In this document: positions 1 to 12,072 of the stretch, in pieces
Position numbering within the stretch: the first letter of the stretch is position 1
Layout: each line of letters begins with the position of its first letter
From: Diorhabda sublineata
Taxonomy: Eukaryota > Arthropoda > Insecta > Coleoptera > Chrysomelidae
DNA length: 64,000 nt
NCBI RefSeq assembly: GCF_026230105.1
Contig: NC_079474.1
Span: 8,442,187 to 8,506,186 of the forward strand
Direction: 5' to 3'
Notes under the pieces: model-generated
The model's input: the letters and a program-made list of their open reading frames with translations, nothing else
The model's database searches: none
Told to the model about the DNA's origin: nothing
Position numbers and translations under genes: made by a program

Positions 1-665
1 CGGAAGCTATATCTGGTGTATTGATTTGCGTTTGGTAATTTTAAGTTGGCTATTAGTTTTCTCATAAATCCAAATTGATGTGTAGTTGCCGTGTTGATAA
101 TTCATGGAAAGTAGAGTAGTTGTTACATTAGCTGGACAGAGGTCAGCATACTTCTAGCATATTTTGTGAAAATACCAGTCACAGTAGATTTTCTGACAAT
201 TTGTGGTTTGATGTTGGGTTTAATCATTAGAAAGGCTTATTCAGGGTCTTGAATGTATTTACATCTCATCTACATATATACGACATTACGCTCATTATGA
301 ATGCAACCTTAAAAACCTGTACAATGCAGTACGATATTCAATAATTCGTAACCTTTGTTATAAGATTATAATAATGATAATAATAATAATCTGAAAGCTT
401 CTGCGATGAATTTATTTCTTTTAGATTGAATATTTCGGATTTTTTCCATTGATAGGTGCCTCATTTTTGTTTGAGAAAAACACGCATCTTCGAATATTCT
501 TCTATATTTATATCATTATTTGATTTTTGTATGCTCCTTAACATGGAGTATATCTTCTACAAGAACTTATAGTTTCTAGTATAGTTTTGTAGAATAGAAC
601 AATGTTTTGAGGAACAAAAGTTTCTAGATGCTCTTGATTTAAGGTATCTTCAATAATTTTGAAAA
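1..665. other. AT-rich stretch, no gene seen
   Basis: No coding region or recognisable element was found on either strand. A short ATA-type microsatellite lies near 368-391. All open frames are short and interrupted. Confidence 0.6.
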
Positions 666-788
666 GATAGATAAAAATTGACATTTCGACTTTTCTTCAA
701 GTCTTTATCAAAATATGATATTGACACTGACAATTTGCGAAATTTGATAAAGACTTGGAAAAAGTCGAAACGTCAATTTTTATCTATC
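666..788. repeat. Inverted repeat of Penelope-type element termini
   Basis: Two arms of about 47 bases (666-713 and 743-788) are near-perfect inverted copies around a ~30 bp spacer; both outer ends read GATAGATAAAAATTGAC going inwards. Each arm, read outwards, carries TTTGATAAAGACTT, a small hairpin, then GAAAC/T-GTC. This resembles a decayed hammerhead core, where CUGAUGA has become UUGAUAA. Read on the minus strand, 666-735 matches the 3' end of the Penelope-like element at 37338-37400, including the block GTCAATATCATATTTTGATA. The piece is therefore most likely a terminal fragment of the same family. The sharing is seen directly; the ribozyme reading is inference. Confidence 0.6.
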
Positions 789-3149
789 GTCTTATTAAAG
801 AAGCTAATTTTAAAACAGAAGAGAAATAAATTCAATTCCAATTTTTTTTCTAGCTTACAGTTTTTGTATTAAATTGTTGGCTCTCAATTTTGAATAGCGA
901 AAAATAGGTTAGTACGGATGTCAGTCTATATTTTGGACATAGAGATTTTCATGCTCAATATCGAGGGGTTATTTCAAATACGATTCAGTTCTTAAGCAGA
1001 GAACATGAAAATCAGTCAGAATATTAAAACCGAAGGAAGTTAACCAAAAACTGAAAGTTGCAGAGTAGCCGAAGATGTTATTTGACAAATAGTGTATGAC
1101 TTTATGAAGTCATTTAAGTGCAACCGTTGGATTTAATTTAGAATAAAATGCGTAAATATTCTGCATGATTATACTATAAAGGCTTAGAGACACTTCGGTG
1201 TGTCTTAATAAAGTGTGGTGTTGAACGTGACAAACAGCATGGATTCTATTTAATCATGTTTTAACGTTGTAACGTCTTCCATAAGAATATTTATTAAAGT
1301 ATTAAGACATACCGAGGCTCAAATAGAAATATGCAATATTTGGAAAAAACCTGATTTGATATACCCAACAAAGTTGAGTATGGCGGCGTTGATAATTCTG
1401 ATGACGGTCTCAAATACTTCTTGCTTAAGGGAAAAACTTGTGATTGCTCTTCCTATTGGCAGTCAAAATAGTTTTATAAACAATCTAGCGCCGATTACCA
1501 CGATGTTATGACTGCTTATTTGAGTTTCAGTAAGATTGTTCTTCAATGCACTTATATTTGCTTGATCAAAGGCTAGTGGAAGTGGATTTCTTCGCTATCG
1601 ATTTGTAGGCACTCAGAATATTTGCCCTTTGCGTTTGAAGTTCAATAAAATGTTTTTGAAACATCAGTAGAAGTCGTAAAAATAGTAGGAATATTTCCAG
1701 CAATCAATTAAACTAATATATCAAGTCTCTAAGAGAAACTGAAGGTCCACAAATAATTGTGAGAATCGTAGTTATATTTTAGTATTGAATAACAATTGAT
1801 ACCATGAAATTATCCATTGCCAGCAACCACACGAAACATAATTTCATGGAACAACTGAGATAAATAGATTCTCCAGTCCTATAGTAAAATATATTATTAT
1901 CTATCATAAACAAAAGCAAAACTGGCAAGTTTTCAAAATTGGATATCAATGCCAAGTCAACAATTTTATCTAGTCTGCTAGAACGACCCGTTACCCGGTT
2001 AAAAAGAAATCAAGCTTGCAGTTTTGTTTTGCGTTATGAGCATACAATTCAGCATTTTCATTTGATATTGAGGTGGGTGTTTTGGAATTAGATTATCGGA
2101 ATTTATCGTGCGACTAATGTAACAGATTAGTAGGTTGCCAAAACAATGAGTTTAAAAAGAATGAATTATTTTTTTTACAGACAAAACTTTCCACATCTAA
2201 AAATTATGTTTTCTGTAAATCAATTCGTATAGAGATGGGCTTAGTTTCCATAAAGCAAATTAATAGCAATGTAACTTAAATGTACTGTGGTCGTTAGTTC
2301 AGCATGTGTCAATTTATATTCCATATTTGACACACTCAAATCATATATTCAGCAAATGTGGAAACACAATAAAAATATCAACGTGACGTTACTTTTTGTG
2401 CAGTGTGTGAAAGCTATTTGAATAAATTTATTATCATAGTTTCCGTACATATTTATAAAATTCTGGAACACGTCAAATTTTATGCATTGATTGACATTAT
2501 TCAACGTGAAAATGCCACCTGTACTCTTAGAATAACAGGTGTAACTCCCAATTTTTTTATAGAGAAGTACAGATGTTCAGTATATAGTCATTCAAAATAC
2601 TTTTAAGATTTGAATAAGAGCAAAGTTAATTAGTTTAAAATGCGATTTGTTTTGTGAGTTCGAATCATTATAATAATTTAATTTTTAACTTGATAAATTT
2701 CTGAAAAATGGTAAGCTTGAGCCGAGCACAATAGTGAATAACTGATATACCACTTAAAAGAACAATTAGTGAAATAGAAAAGCAGTTTCACAAGTTTCGT
2801 CATGTGAAGTTCATTCACTACATTTAATATTAGTCATACAGTAATAATAAACATATCAAAAAATAATGAAATGCATCACTATAAAATAATATATACTGAC
2901 TAGCTCATCGAAGACGATTTTGATAGGAGCATCTATTTTTATGATGAATGGTGGATGTTTTATAATAATATCATTCATTTAGAAGACGTTATCTTTTTCT
3001 ATGAGTACACTTTTTCACTTTTGTTATGTTATTCGGAAAAATGTCCACCACTTCTCACCGAATAATCCTTACCTTGTTAAGATACATCAAAAGGTTAATA
3101 TTTGTACAGGAATTGCTTAAAACCACATCATTAGTTTATTTTGTATTGA
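789..3149. other. AT-rich stretch, no gene; one weak inverted repeat
   Basis: No gene was recognised. Segments near 1184-1212 and 1290-1320 form an imperfect inverted pair sharing TGTCTTAATA next to a CTTCGGT/CCTCGGT core. This could be the ends of a ~135 bp non-autonomous element, but the match is short. Confidence 0.5.
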
Positions 3150-3440
3150 GGGTAACTTGGAACTACTTCAAAATGATGTCATTCTGATTCTAACAAATTC
3201 ATATTCCGATCCAGAAAATCTTCAAAATCCAACCCATTATCCAAGTATTATTTCCCAGACTGTCAATAGGAAGGCGAGGATAGATAGAATGGAAAGCATT
3301 ATCACCTGATTTTACATTGTTAGATACTTTTCTATGGCAATATGTACAGAACGTTGCGTACAAAACTAAACCCTTCTATTTAGATGACTAAATGACATCT
3401 ATCTCATTGAAATTTATAGTTTTCTCCAGTATTTCACATA
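3150..3440 (+). mobile_element. Tc1/mariner-superfamily transposase remnant (C-terminal half)
   Basis: Frameshifted pieces read in order as EGNLELLQNDVILIL, then a segment ending FPRLSIGRRG, then SPDFTLLDTFLWQYVQNVAY. This order and spacing match the C-terminal part of a common insect transposase family whose hallmark is a WIGRGG motif followed by SPDLTPLDFFLWG, often annotated as DUF4817 or Tc3/mariner-like. The Asp of the SPD motif, normally a catalytic-triad position, is kept. At least two frameshifts and a stop after the YLDD tract show it is dead. No terminal inverted repeats were identified. A second member of this family lies at 30586-30845 and is not an obvious recent duplicate. Confidence 0.7.
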
Positions 3441-5193
3441 CTATCCTATTTTGCGCCTAAAGTTTATTTTTCATTGTATTGTTAATCATTTGATTTTATA
3501 TTATATATCAATTGAACCAATAAATTTGAAAACGATAACATTTTTGAAAAGAGAATGACGCAACCTTTCAAACGATATATCAGAAGTTTATTCAAAATCA
3601 GAGGTTCATTCCACCTGCAATTCGGAGAGGTTTAATGATAGGGATCGCATTTTCCCGTCAAAGTATATCAATTTATAACTGAAATTTGAAATATTTCGAA
3701 ATTTTTCATAAATTCAATCATTTAATCAAAAACTCAAATAATCAATTTATTCCGTTATTCTTTTTCACATTGTATAGAGCTGCACGTAAATGAGTGTGAA
3801 TGTAGGATACTGAGGTTATATTGAAAGCCATGGAGATAGGATGATACTCTTGAGGAAAGGGGACTCGAAACCAAAGACAGGAATCAGGTTTTTATTAAAT
3901 AGCGAAATCACTGGGTGATAAAACCAAATGTCGATTGGAGGATCAATTCCCAAGAAGACGAAGATCCCTACAGTATCCTTTAGTGAATTGAATTATACAT
4001 GGAAAAAGATTTTAAATACAATTCAAACAAGTTCATTCTTTGTACTAAACCTACTAGATATGATGATAACTTCTAAACGAAGTAAAGTAGTAAGATGAGA
4101 TTTTGATCCCATACAAAACAGTCAGAATAGTTAGGGTTACAATGAGTTTGCATCTCCTGAGAATATATAATGTTTTGATTTGATTTTAATCTGTTGCATA
4201 TATATAAATTGCGTTTCAAAATTGATAAGAAGCTCCGAAAATTGTCTGAGGAGCAGACTATACAGTGTAAGCCAATTGCGTCTGGAAATACGCATGAGGA
4301 TAGCGATTGCTTCATTTTTTTTTAAAATATTCTCCATTAAGATAAAACACTTTTGCATGCGTTCGAACCAATTGCCGAAGCATTTTTTCCATTCCGATTG
4401 AGGTACCTCCAGAACCCCTTTTTCGGGTGTAGAAAAACGTTAACACTTGATCTGTGAAAATAAGAAGAAATCATTGGGTGCCAAACAATGATTGCACGTT
4501 GAATGACTCATCTTAAAATTCAAGTGCAGCCCTCGTACAAGAAAATAGACCAGAATATATGCAATTGAAGATATAACCTAAGTTCTAGAAAAGAAGAAGC
4601 AACAAAGCATCCCAGCCGCAAAATATAAAAATGTAATTGTTGAAATATGATCGAAAAAGTATTATATCTTTTAACAAAGATACTGTTTAAGATAATCGAA
4701 ATAGATGGAGAAATTTCGAAGGAATAGAATTTGTTTCACATATACTGGGTAAGACCTGGCCACAACGGTACCGTGTTGATAGTTATTCTAGCTCGTCAAA
4801 ATAAAATATTACGTAGTTTCTATAGTTAACTCTCACGGTGTTATGAAATAATCTTCATAACCTCAATTGCTAGTTAAACATCACGTTGAAAAAAAATTTT
4901 AATGAAATAATTCATCAGACATTGTGTTCAATAGATTTTTTCATTCAATAATTTTAGTTTTACATGGTTCAAATAGAGCTGATGGAGATATAAACATCCG
5001 ACGTAAATTGTAATGAAATTACGTTGTAACACTATTCGATAAATCTATATCTGAAAGTTGGAGAAACGTAAGTTACAAATAACCAACTTAACAGGAAGTT
5101 CCCAAACTTTTCACAACACAAAAATACAAGAATGGTCTATTGTAATAGCTTGATTCAAATTATATTCATTTACCACAACTGGAAAAATTTTAA
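3441..5193. other. AT-rich stretch, no gene seen
   Basis: Short overlapping open frames at 4073-4401 occur on both strands and have no recognisable domains. They look like chance frames. No repeat family was identified. Confidence 0.5.
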
Positions 5194-5254
5194 GTTTGCC
5201 TACTTTGTATTGAATATGGCGAAAATATCCGTTTGCCTACTTTGTATTGAATAT
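5194..5254. repeat. 24-bp direct duplication
   Basis: The 24-base unit beginning GTTTGCCTACTTTG is present without mismatch at 5194-5217 and 5231-5254, separated by 13 bases. It is a recent local duplication with no coding meaning. Confidence 0.9.
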
Positions 5255-5864
5255 ATCCAAATACCTGTACCATAACTTAGAAAATACTGACTTATTTGCT
5301 TTTCAAAATGACTCATGAACCGTTTTTAGCCATAAACGGTGATAGGCAGTTGTCCATTACTGTTCCTTCGTCTTGCTTGTGGAATTCGTTGTTGTACTGG
5401 AAATTATTTTGTTCCATACATATCTTGTTAACTCTAAATATTCTTCTATTACATCAGCTCCCAAATTAGTTTATCTCAGTAAGCTCTCAAGGTACTTCTA
5501 GGTCTGCGGGATCGACAAGTTGGAAAATAATGAACTTGCATCAAAGAAGATTAAAATTCAAATTAAAATTCTTCAATGTCTGTAGTAAAAACTTTGTTGA
5601 TAAACACGGTTCTTACAATTTTTAAGTAATTCTTCCACATTTATGATCATTCGGATTCCTGGAGATTTTGGTGTATCGTTCTGTTCCGATTAAGCTGTCC
5701 ATTCTCTCGAAATAGACCTTATTGTTCATTGTTGTCCTTGTTCCATTTATCTGCTTCTAAGTAAAAACAATCTTTCCTCCTCAAACTCCTGACATTATTC
5801 AAATCTTCCTTGTTGACTGCTTGATTTCTATTCTTAGTAGACATATTTTTCAATATCACATGTA
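5255..5864. other. AT-rich stretch, no gene seen
   Basis: Nothing recognisable on either strand. Confidence 0.5.
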
Positions 5865-6155
5865 GCAGCCCCCAGGCTTAAATAACGGGTCTTCGCTTGA
5901 GCCAACGCTGGGAAACCAACTAATAATAGCCCAAGCCTGGCTGAACTCTATGTAACCTTACCCCGGCCATCCCATATTCGCCTGACTGAACTCTGGGTAG
6001 CCCGACCATCTTATAGTCAGCCAGGCTTGGCAGAACTTGTATAACTTTTTATTCATTTTTGCAAGCAACCAGCCTGGTTGCAGACCAGTCTTGGGTTTAT
6101 CCAGGCAACCAGGCCTGGTCCAGGCTTGCAAACCAAGCAAGGGACATTGTTCGTC
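5865..6155. repeat. GC-rich degenerate tandem repeat
   Basis: This ~290 bp island stands out from its AT-rich surroundings. It is built of imperfect units of about 40-46 bp, each containing CCTGGCTGAACTCT or a variant followed by a CCCGGCCATC-like block (units near 5936, 5982 and 6023). Further copies of CCAGGC/GCCTGG cores appear in both orientations up to 6150. Open frames on both strands here (5958-6209 minus, 6037-6330 plus) follow from the GC content and lack of stop codons, and should not be read as genes. Confidence 0.7.
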
Positions 6156-6635
6156 AATATCGCCATTGCCTGTGACAGTAAACCCCAAATCCTTATTCAA
6201 CAACTCCATCTCTTTTCTCTCTCTATTTGTATTAATTTTTCATGAGTTCTCCGAAACAGACAATATGCTATTTACATTGTCGGTGATTCAGCCAAAAAGA
6301 AATAAAGTGGAGTTACATTTTCGGACTTGAGCTTTTATAATCACTGCTTCATTGTATTAATCAATCTACCGATGATTAACATAGTTATGGCTCGATAGAT
6401 TTTGAATAAATGGAAACAAAAATTGGTGGCCCCTGTAGCCCTGAGGTAATAAGGGATAGCTCTATTAGATTCAGTGTATTGGTTTTCTCAAAGTGGTATT
6501 ACGTCTTTATGAAAACGTGTTGATGTAGATCACTAAACTCATTTTTATATTCCCAATTAGAATGCGACACAGCAAGTTTTTAGAAAAAAAAAACTTAAAT
6601 TATCAAAAGTGGATAAGAACTCTTCACCTCAAATA

Positions 6636-6760
6636 GAAATATTCTACAGATGGGCTGATGCTTAGTTAAAAAATGGTCTCACAAATGTTGAAGAACGTCC
6701 AATAAGTGCATCAGCAACACGAAACATAGCAAATATATAAGATATAATAATAGAAGGTCC
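6636..6760 (+). mobile_element. Possible mariner transposase N-terminal remnant
   Basis: One frame reads RWADA, stop, LKNGLTNVEERPISASATRNIANI, stop, DIII. This resembles the linker between the DNA-binding and catalytic parts of mariner transposases (RWxxxFKxGxxxVEDxPRxGRPxxxxTxxNI). The stretch is short, has stops and continues into unrecognisable sequence, so the call is tentative. Confidence 0.35.
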
Positions 6761-9602
6761 TATATTTCAAAAGAGATTTAGTAGAGGCACTAGTCGTCAT
6801 ATTGAAATATGCCAGAAATATTTTGGCTTAAGTCATGAGTTATAAGAATATCTTTTTAAAATTGGTGCCGCATTCTTCACTAGAGGAACAGAACGTACTC
6901 GTTTATTGAATTCAAAGCAATTGAAGAATCCGTTTTATCTGCTTTTATATTATTTTTCTTATAATAATGCTTCCTGATGTTAGAAATCTCTTGATCAAAC
7001 TTCAAGTGGTACTGTTATTTGAATAAAGTGATTATTTTAAAAAACAAGGTGAAACGTAACATACATTGATACGATTGAAAATATATGTTTCCTTGAGAAG
7101 AATTTTCATATTCTGTATCGTTTTTATACGTTATTTTTTTTTTCAAAAATAAACAGTTTCGGGATTATGGAATAAACCAATTTTTTCTTTATTTTTCACA
7201 AGAATGAGCAAACAAGAAAAGAATGAAACAAACATTTGAGAGGAAACTTTTCCATACGAAATTTGGGTGAGTATATTCTCCGAGAATTTCCACAACTAGT
7301 AGTTTCCTTAAAATAAATACGTTGGATTTTCCATAGAATTCGCGAAATGTCAAAAATCAATAATGTGTCTGGTGATTTGGTACATCACTTTTCACGTCTA
7401 GAAATCGATAGGAACTAGAATTTTGCATATCTTGAAATTTCTACTTCGTCATGCCATTTTCGAACATGCGTTGTCTTTTTGAGGAAGTTCTATCGATAAA
7501 ATACGGTAAAGTTGTTTGTAGTATATTATCATCAAATCAACACACAAGGTAACCTGCTACCATACTGAAAGCAATAGACCTTCAAACCATTGCTAAAACA
7601 GACCTACGCACACGTATATCAACATCTCAATGTACCCCCACTGACTCAAAAATCAACAAAAGCAGGTTAAGGAAGAACTAATGATAGATTATATGAGAGG
7701 TGACCAATAATTTGAATGCAGTGATACTGTTAGATAGTCTTATTAATCTTTTTGTCTAATCTAGTGAAGAAACGACTTCGCAGAGTTAGTTGTCTAAAGC
7801 ATGACGTTCGGTAGCACGCTTTTATTTACCAAGTGGAGTTATCCGTTTTTCTCTATCTTCTTTTGCTCACATACATATAACAGAAATTTAAAATAAGGAT
7901 AAAACAATATCTCGATAATTCATAATACTACCCCTCTTAAAATTGCGGACATTGTGATAATTCTTAGCTTAATGCCTTTGTTATTCATGAAAAAATAGTT
8001 TCAATATTCAATGTTGCAGCCTCACTGATTCCCAAAAATGTTAATAAAATTAATACGAACAGCTACTTAGAAAACTGACGTGTAATTATTTCAAACAATA
8101 TCAACTGTACTATTCACATTAGTTCAACAAATTGAGATTTTTATCTATTTGAATAAAGCTATGCAAGTTACTCAAGCCTATTTGCAGATGTGATACCCTT
8201 ATCATCTGACTATTATGTCATCTTAAAAATGCACAAATGACGAACCTCTTCCATCATACGAAGAGTTAGCAATCCTCAAGGGATGGTGTTCATGAATTAC
8301 AACATCACTGAAACAAGTGAATTGAAGATCAAAGAGAGTGTATTGAATAGTATAATCTATTGCCAATGAAAAATATGAAAAGCCAGACTTCTATCGTCGT
8401 GCAAATTTTTTCAACTAATATTATCCGGTGAGCGATTTTTTGTAATAACTAGAACTAGTTAACAGAATTTCATGGTAATTGCATAATAATATCAACGTAA
8501 GTTTGGAGAGCTGGCTTAATTTCGACGTTATTCGAAACATGAAGTTCAAAGTTACCAAACTCTTCATGCTGAAAACTTCATTAGCATTTTGATAAAATAA
8601 TTCAAGCGTGGGTATTAAAGAATATAACTTTATCCTTCTACTATCTATTAGTATTGAAAATTTATAATGTGAAGCGTTAGTAGTTATTGCATTTTGGCGC
8701 TGTACTTCAAAGTATCATATATTCGATAAGCGACCCTTCGTTGTAAAAAGCATCATCAACCAATTGTGATGGAACGAGAGATATAATAGATTGTCGATCT
8801 AAATTATTTTATGCCTTCGATACGATAGAAAAGCTACTGATTTTTTCGAATCTTTGAAATATATGGATTCCTAGCTATTTCTGATGAATACTAGATTTGC
8901 CTCACTTATACTATAATTAATTATCTATTAATATTTAACCAACTTATACGATTCATTTAAATTCATCGGTTGGTTTCCTATGTCGTTCCGTTAACTATGA
9001 CTATTTTGTAATTAAATAACTGCACTAAACCAACTAAAAAAACAATCAAGTACGAATTTCTCAAAAATTCTAGAAAATAAAAAGACCTTTCTAGATAAAA
9101 GGTTAAAAAAAATAATGTAAACAAATCGTCGCTAGGATGAAAATATATATAAAAACAAACCTCAAACGAAAGCCGCTTACGCCAAATTTTAGAGTTCTAA
9201 TATAACCGAACAGGCATCATGGCATCATGGCGCATATCGTAAACTTGTTCGTAGCAATATAATAAATATTGGATCATACTATGTCTCACTGCTCTATCCG
9301 GCATTGTTAATAGGAATACGGAATGTCAGGGCAAAACACATTGATAGAAAAAGTGAAATAATATACATTTATCAATATTTCTGGACAAAAATCTAGAAAA
9401 AACATGAACTCCTGCTTGAAACTTCAAAATGCTACACTTATATTTCTCAATTTTTGTTATTTAAAAAAATATGAATATAAGGTGACTTGTGTCAAGAAGT
9501 TCAAGAACTTCGTTGGTACTACGTTGGTATTTCCAGAAATATCAATGAAATTCATACTGTTCACTATTCACACAACCACTACACTAACACTCACAATCAC
9601 AC
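6761..9602. other. AT-rich stretch, no gene seen
   Basis: No coding region or identifiable element was found. The open frame at 9404-9625 is partly low-complexity (ACACTAACACTCACAATCAC at its end) and overlaps the hammerhead-like motif on the opposite strand, so it is not taken as a gene. Confidence 0.5.
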
Positions 9603-9648
9603 TGTCTGACGCGGCGTTTCGATAATCAAGTAATCATCTTCAGACATT
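9603..9648 (-). ncRNA. Hammerhead-ribozyme-like motif of a retroelement terminus
   Basis: On the minus strand the three conserved boxes occur in order: CTGAAGA (9637-9643, fitting CUGANGA), GAAA (9617-9620) and GTC (9608-9610). A stem II with one mismatch (GAT...ATC) separates the first two, and a short CGC/GCG-type stem III separates the last two. Stem I is weak: TGTCTGA and TCAGACA are complementary but overlap the core. Such short-stem-III hammerheads are known in Penelope-like elements. No protein remnant of such an element is adjacent. Activity is doubtful without the missing stem I pairing. Confidence 0.4.
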
Positions 9649-10256
9649 TAAGATGAAGTCATTTTGAAAAAAAGATAAATCAATAGTTTCTGTATTTTGA
9701 GAGGGTATGTGGACGATATATATATTTGATACAAAAAAAGAAAATTAAGATTTCATATTAGAACTCAAATCAATATGTCCATTCATAGAATTTAAAAGTT
9801 ATAAAGTTGAAATAGATGCTATTAACACACCGATCAAGAATCACTGTAGCGACAAATATGAAAAGATGGAAATGAAAAACGCTAGCACTGATAGTTCATA
9901 GTAGAATTGTGGGTGGTAAAGGACTTGTATTTGTGATTTGGTCTGCAGTTCTTTGTTTAACATGCACCAGTGGTATTCTGGTGTTGTGATATCCATAGTG
10001 TGAAGATGGAAAACCATATCCGGTTAAAAGGGAAGTCACGAGCCAAATTTTGCGCTTGTTTTAAAGATGTAGCTGTTTGGTAAGGAAGGTGGAAGGACCA
10101 TCTTTGTGTGCCTTGGTATGCCTCAACCCATATACTCTATCTATCTCCGCTGGTCCAACCTCGCAAGTAGACTGTTGAGAGACGTAATATAACCTTGGAC
10201 CTTGGAAGTGTTTCAGGAGATTTTTTGGTACATCATAACTTTAATGATACTTGAGC
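9649..10256. other. Unassigned stretch upstream of LINE remnant
   Basis: No readable coding sequence. From about 9900 the base composition is slightly richer in G+C than the surroundings, so it may be a decayed upstream part of the following LINE or another element. I could not align it by eye to any known domain. Confidence 0.4.
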
Positions 10257-10738
10257 TGCATTTGGCATATTGTGGCATGTATTCAAGTCAGATATACTGA
10301 CATCTCTTAAACGAAAGATGTTTGATCAATGCGCTCTTCCAGTATTGTCTTATGACTCAGAAACACTAACATTGACACAAAAAGTGTAGATAAAATAAGA
10401 ATAAATCAACGAGTCATGGAGTTACATCACGACATAAAATCCTAAACGAAGAACTGCATACAAAACAGAAGTTACAGAAGCAATTGAACGAATAACACAT
10501 TTGAAATGGAACTGGGCTGGCTATGTCGCAAGATTGTGAGATAATAGATGGACGAAGAGAATACTAAAATGGCGTCTGAGGGATTGAGCTTACAGAAACA
10601 GAGCCTGACTGCAGACACGATGAATTAAGAATTATGAAATTCAATTAGATCCAAGATGCTCAAGACCAATCAAAATTCTCTAGGTTAAGATAGGCTTATA
10701 TCCAGCAGTGGACGAGACAGGCTGTTTAATGATGATAA
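10257..10738 (+). mobile_element. LINE (non-LTR retrotransposon) C-terminal remnant
   Basis: Reading across frameshifts gives AFGILWHVFKSDILTSLKR, then KMFDQCALPVLSYDSETLTL, later EAIERITHLKWNWAGYVARL, then RWTKRIL and LYPAVDET. This order matches the region after the reverse-transcriptase palm in common insect LINEs, where the consensus blocks are VFDQCVLPVLTYGSETWTL, IERIxxLKWNWAGHVAR and a final WTQ-like tail. The copy ends near an ATGATGAT run, consistent with a simple-repeat LINE tail. Many stops and frameshifts show an old, dead, 5'-truncated copy. The clade (RTE-like or related) is not resolved. Confidence 0.8.
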
Positions 10739-12072
10739 CGTGTTCATCTGATAGAGAAGATCAATTAATTGAATCAAATACATCTAGATTTGTCTTAGTA
10801 AGGTGATAGTAAGTGATTGAATTTTAGAGTTTGGAATAACAAAAACAGATTTAAGAGCAGATCCTAGTGAAAGAATAAGATATAAAAAATTTTGTCGCAG
10901 AATTGGTGATACGTCAATATTTGATTAGTATGTTGTGGGGGGTAAGCGGAACAAAGATTTGTTCTCCTTCAATAAATAAACCAGAAGACATATCATGTCC
11001 TATCTGATCTCCATAACTTCGGTGGAATAATTATTTTTTTCTATCATTCACGCTTACCATCATCTTACACATAAAGATACAATGTGAAGAGTTCTTATAG
11101 GGTTAGTTAATAGTAGTGAAAAAAATCCCAGCACCAGATTGGAAAATGTGTTATAAACAATCATTAATATATTAAAGCAGAGATTGTTTAGTCAGCGGGC
11201 TAAATACGAACAAGATTAAAAGCCACTTTTCCTTATAAGGGCAATTCGAATAGAAATAATTGAATTTCGGAGTTACATCTACCCTGGTGATATACAGAAA
11301 GGCAATTTTATCTCTCAATAGAGAGAATTATCTCGAATGAGTGTCACGGTTGAAAAATAAATGAATAGAATGAAGAATATTAGGAATTTGTCGTAAATTT
11401 TACAAGGAAGCGCTCGGTGGATGCGTAAAAAATAATATCCTTCGAGACAAAATTGACAATACCATCTGTAAAGATGAATTAAATGCAATTGATCAATGTG
11501 TAACGTTTCTCAATATGGAAGCAAATGGAGCAGATGAAAGCACACAACACTAGAAGTTCACAAACCATTACGTTCTAAAAAGCTTATCAATATGTCATGT
11601 CATTGAATATCCAAGCGAATAAGGATAGGAACATATTGATTAACATGACATTGCTTATTTTTGGCTCTTCCAATCTGAATATTGAAATAAATGAAGGAGG
11701 ATAAAAAATTGATACGGAAACAGTTTCGTGTCTGATCTACATTGATGTCAATTTTACTTGGAATAAGGGGTTGGAACCATTCTTATTATAAAGTTTAGGA
11801 TGATAGACATAAAGGGTGGAACCAAAATCTTAGAGCATGTAATTTTTCAAATTTTAGCCTGAGTTCAGAATTTAGTTGCTCCAAGTTGTCAAACTAAATA
11901 TTGGAATGCTCATGTTATTTGGTGAAAATTTATTCGCACTATAGATCAATATAGACTTGCGAATGAATTTTACGAATTCTAGAGGTAATTACCTGATAAT
12001 TACATTGATACCAATTGGTCAATCAACTAGCTTCCTGCCGAAATCTTATCATGGAAAACCAATATTTCCGCT
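10739..12072. other. Unassigned stretch between two retroelement remnants
   Basis: No domain recognised. A moderately open stretch at 11360-11560 (plus strand, frame reading KFYKEALGGCV, then NNILRDKIDN) has a protein-like feel but contains stops upstream and has no family I can name. Confidence 0.4.

Noticed and set aside
2650..2675. GAGTTCGAATC, resembling a tRNA T-loop
   Set aside because: No acceptor, D or anticodon stem could be folded around it.
5958..6330. Overlapping open frames on both strands rich in Gly, Pro and Trp
   Set aside because: They arise from a GC-rich tandem repeat with few stops and have no protein-family resemblance.
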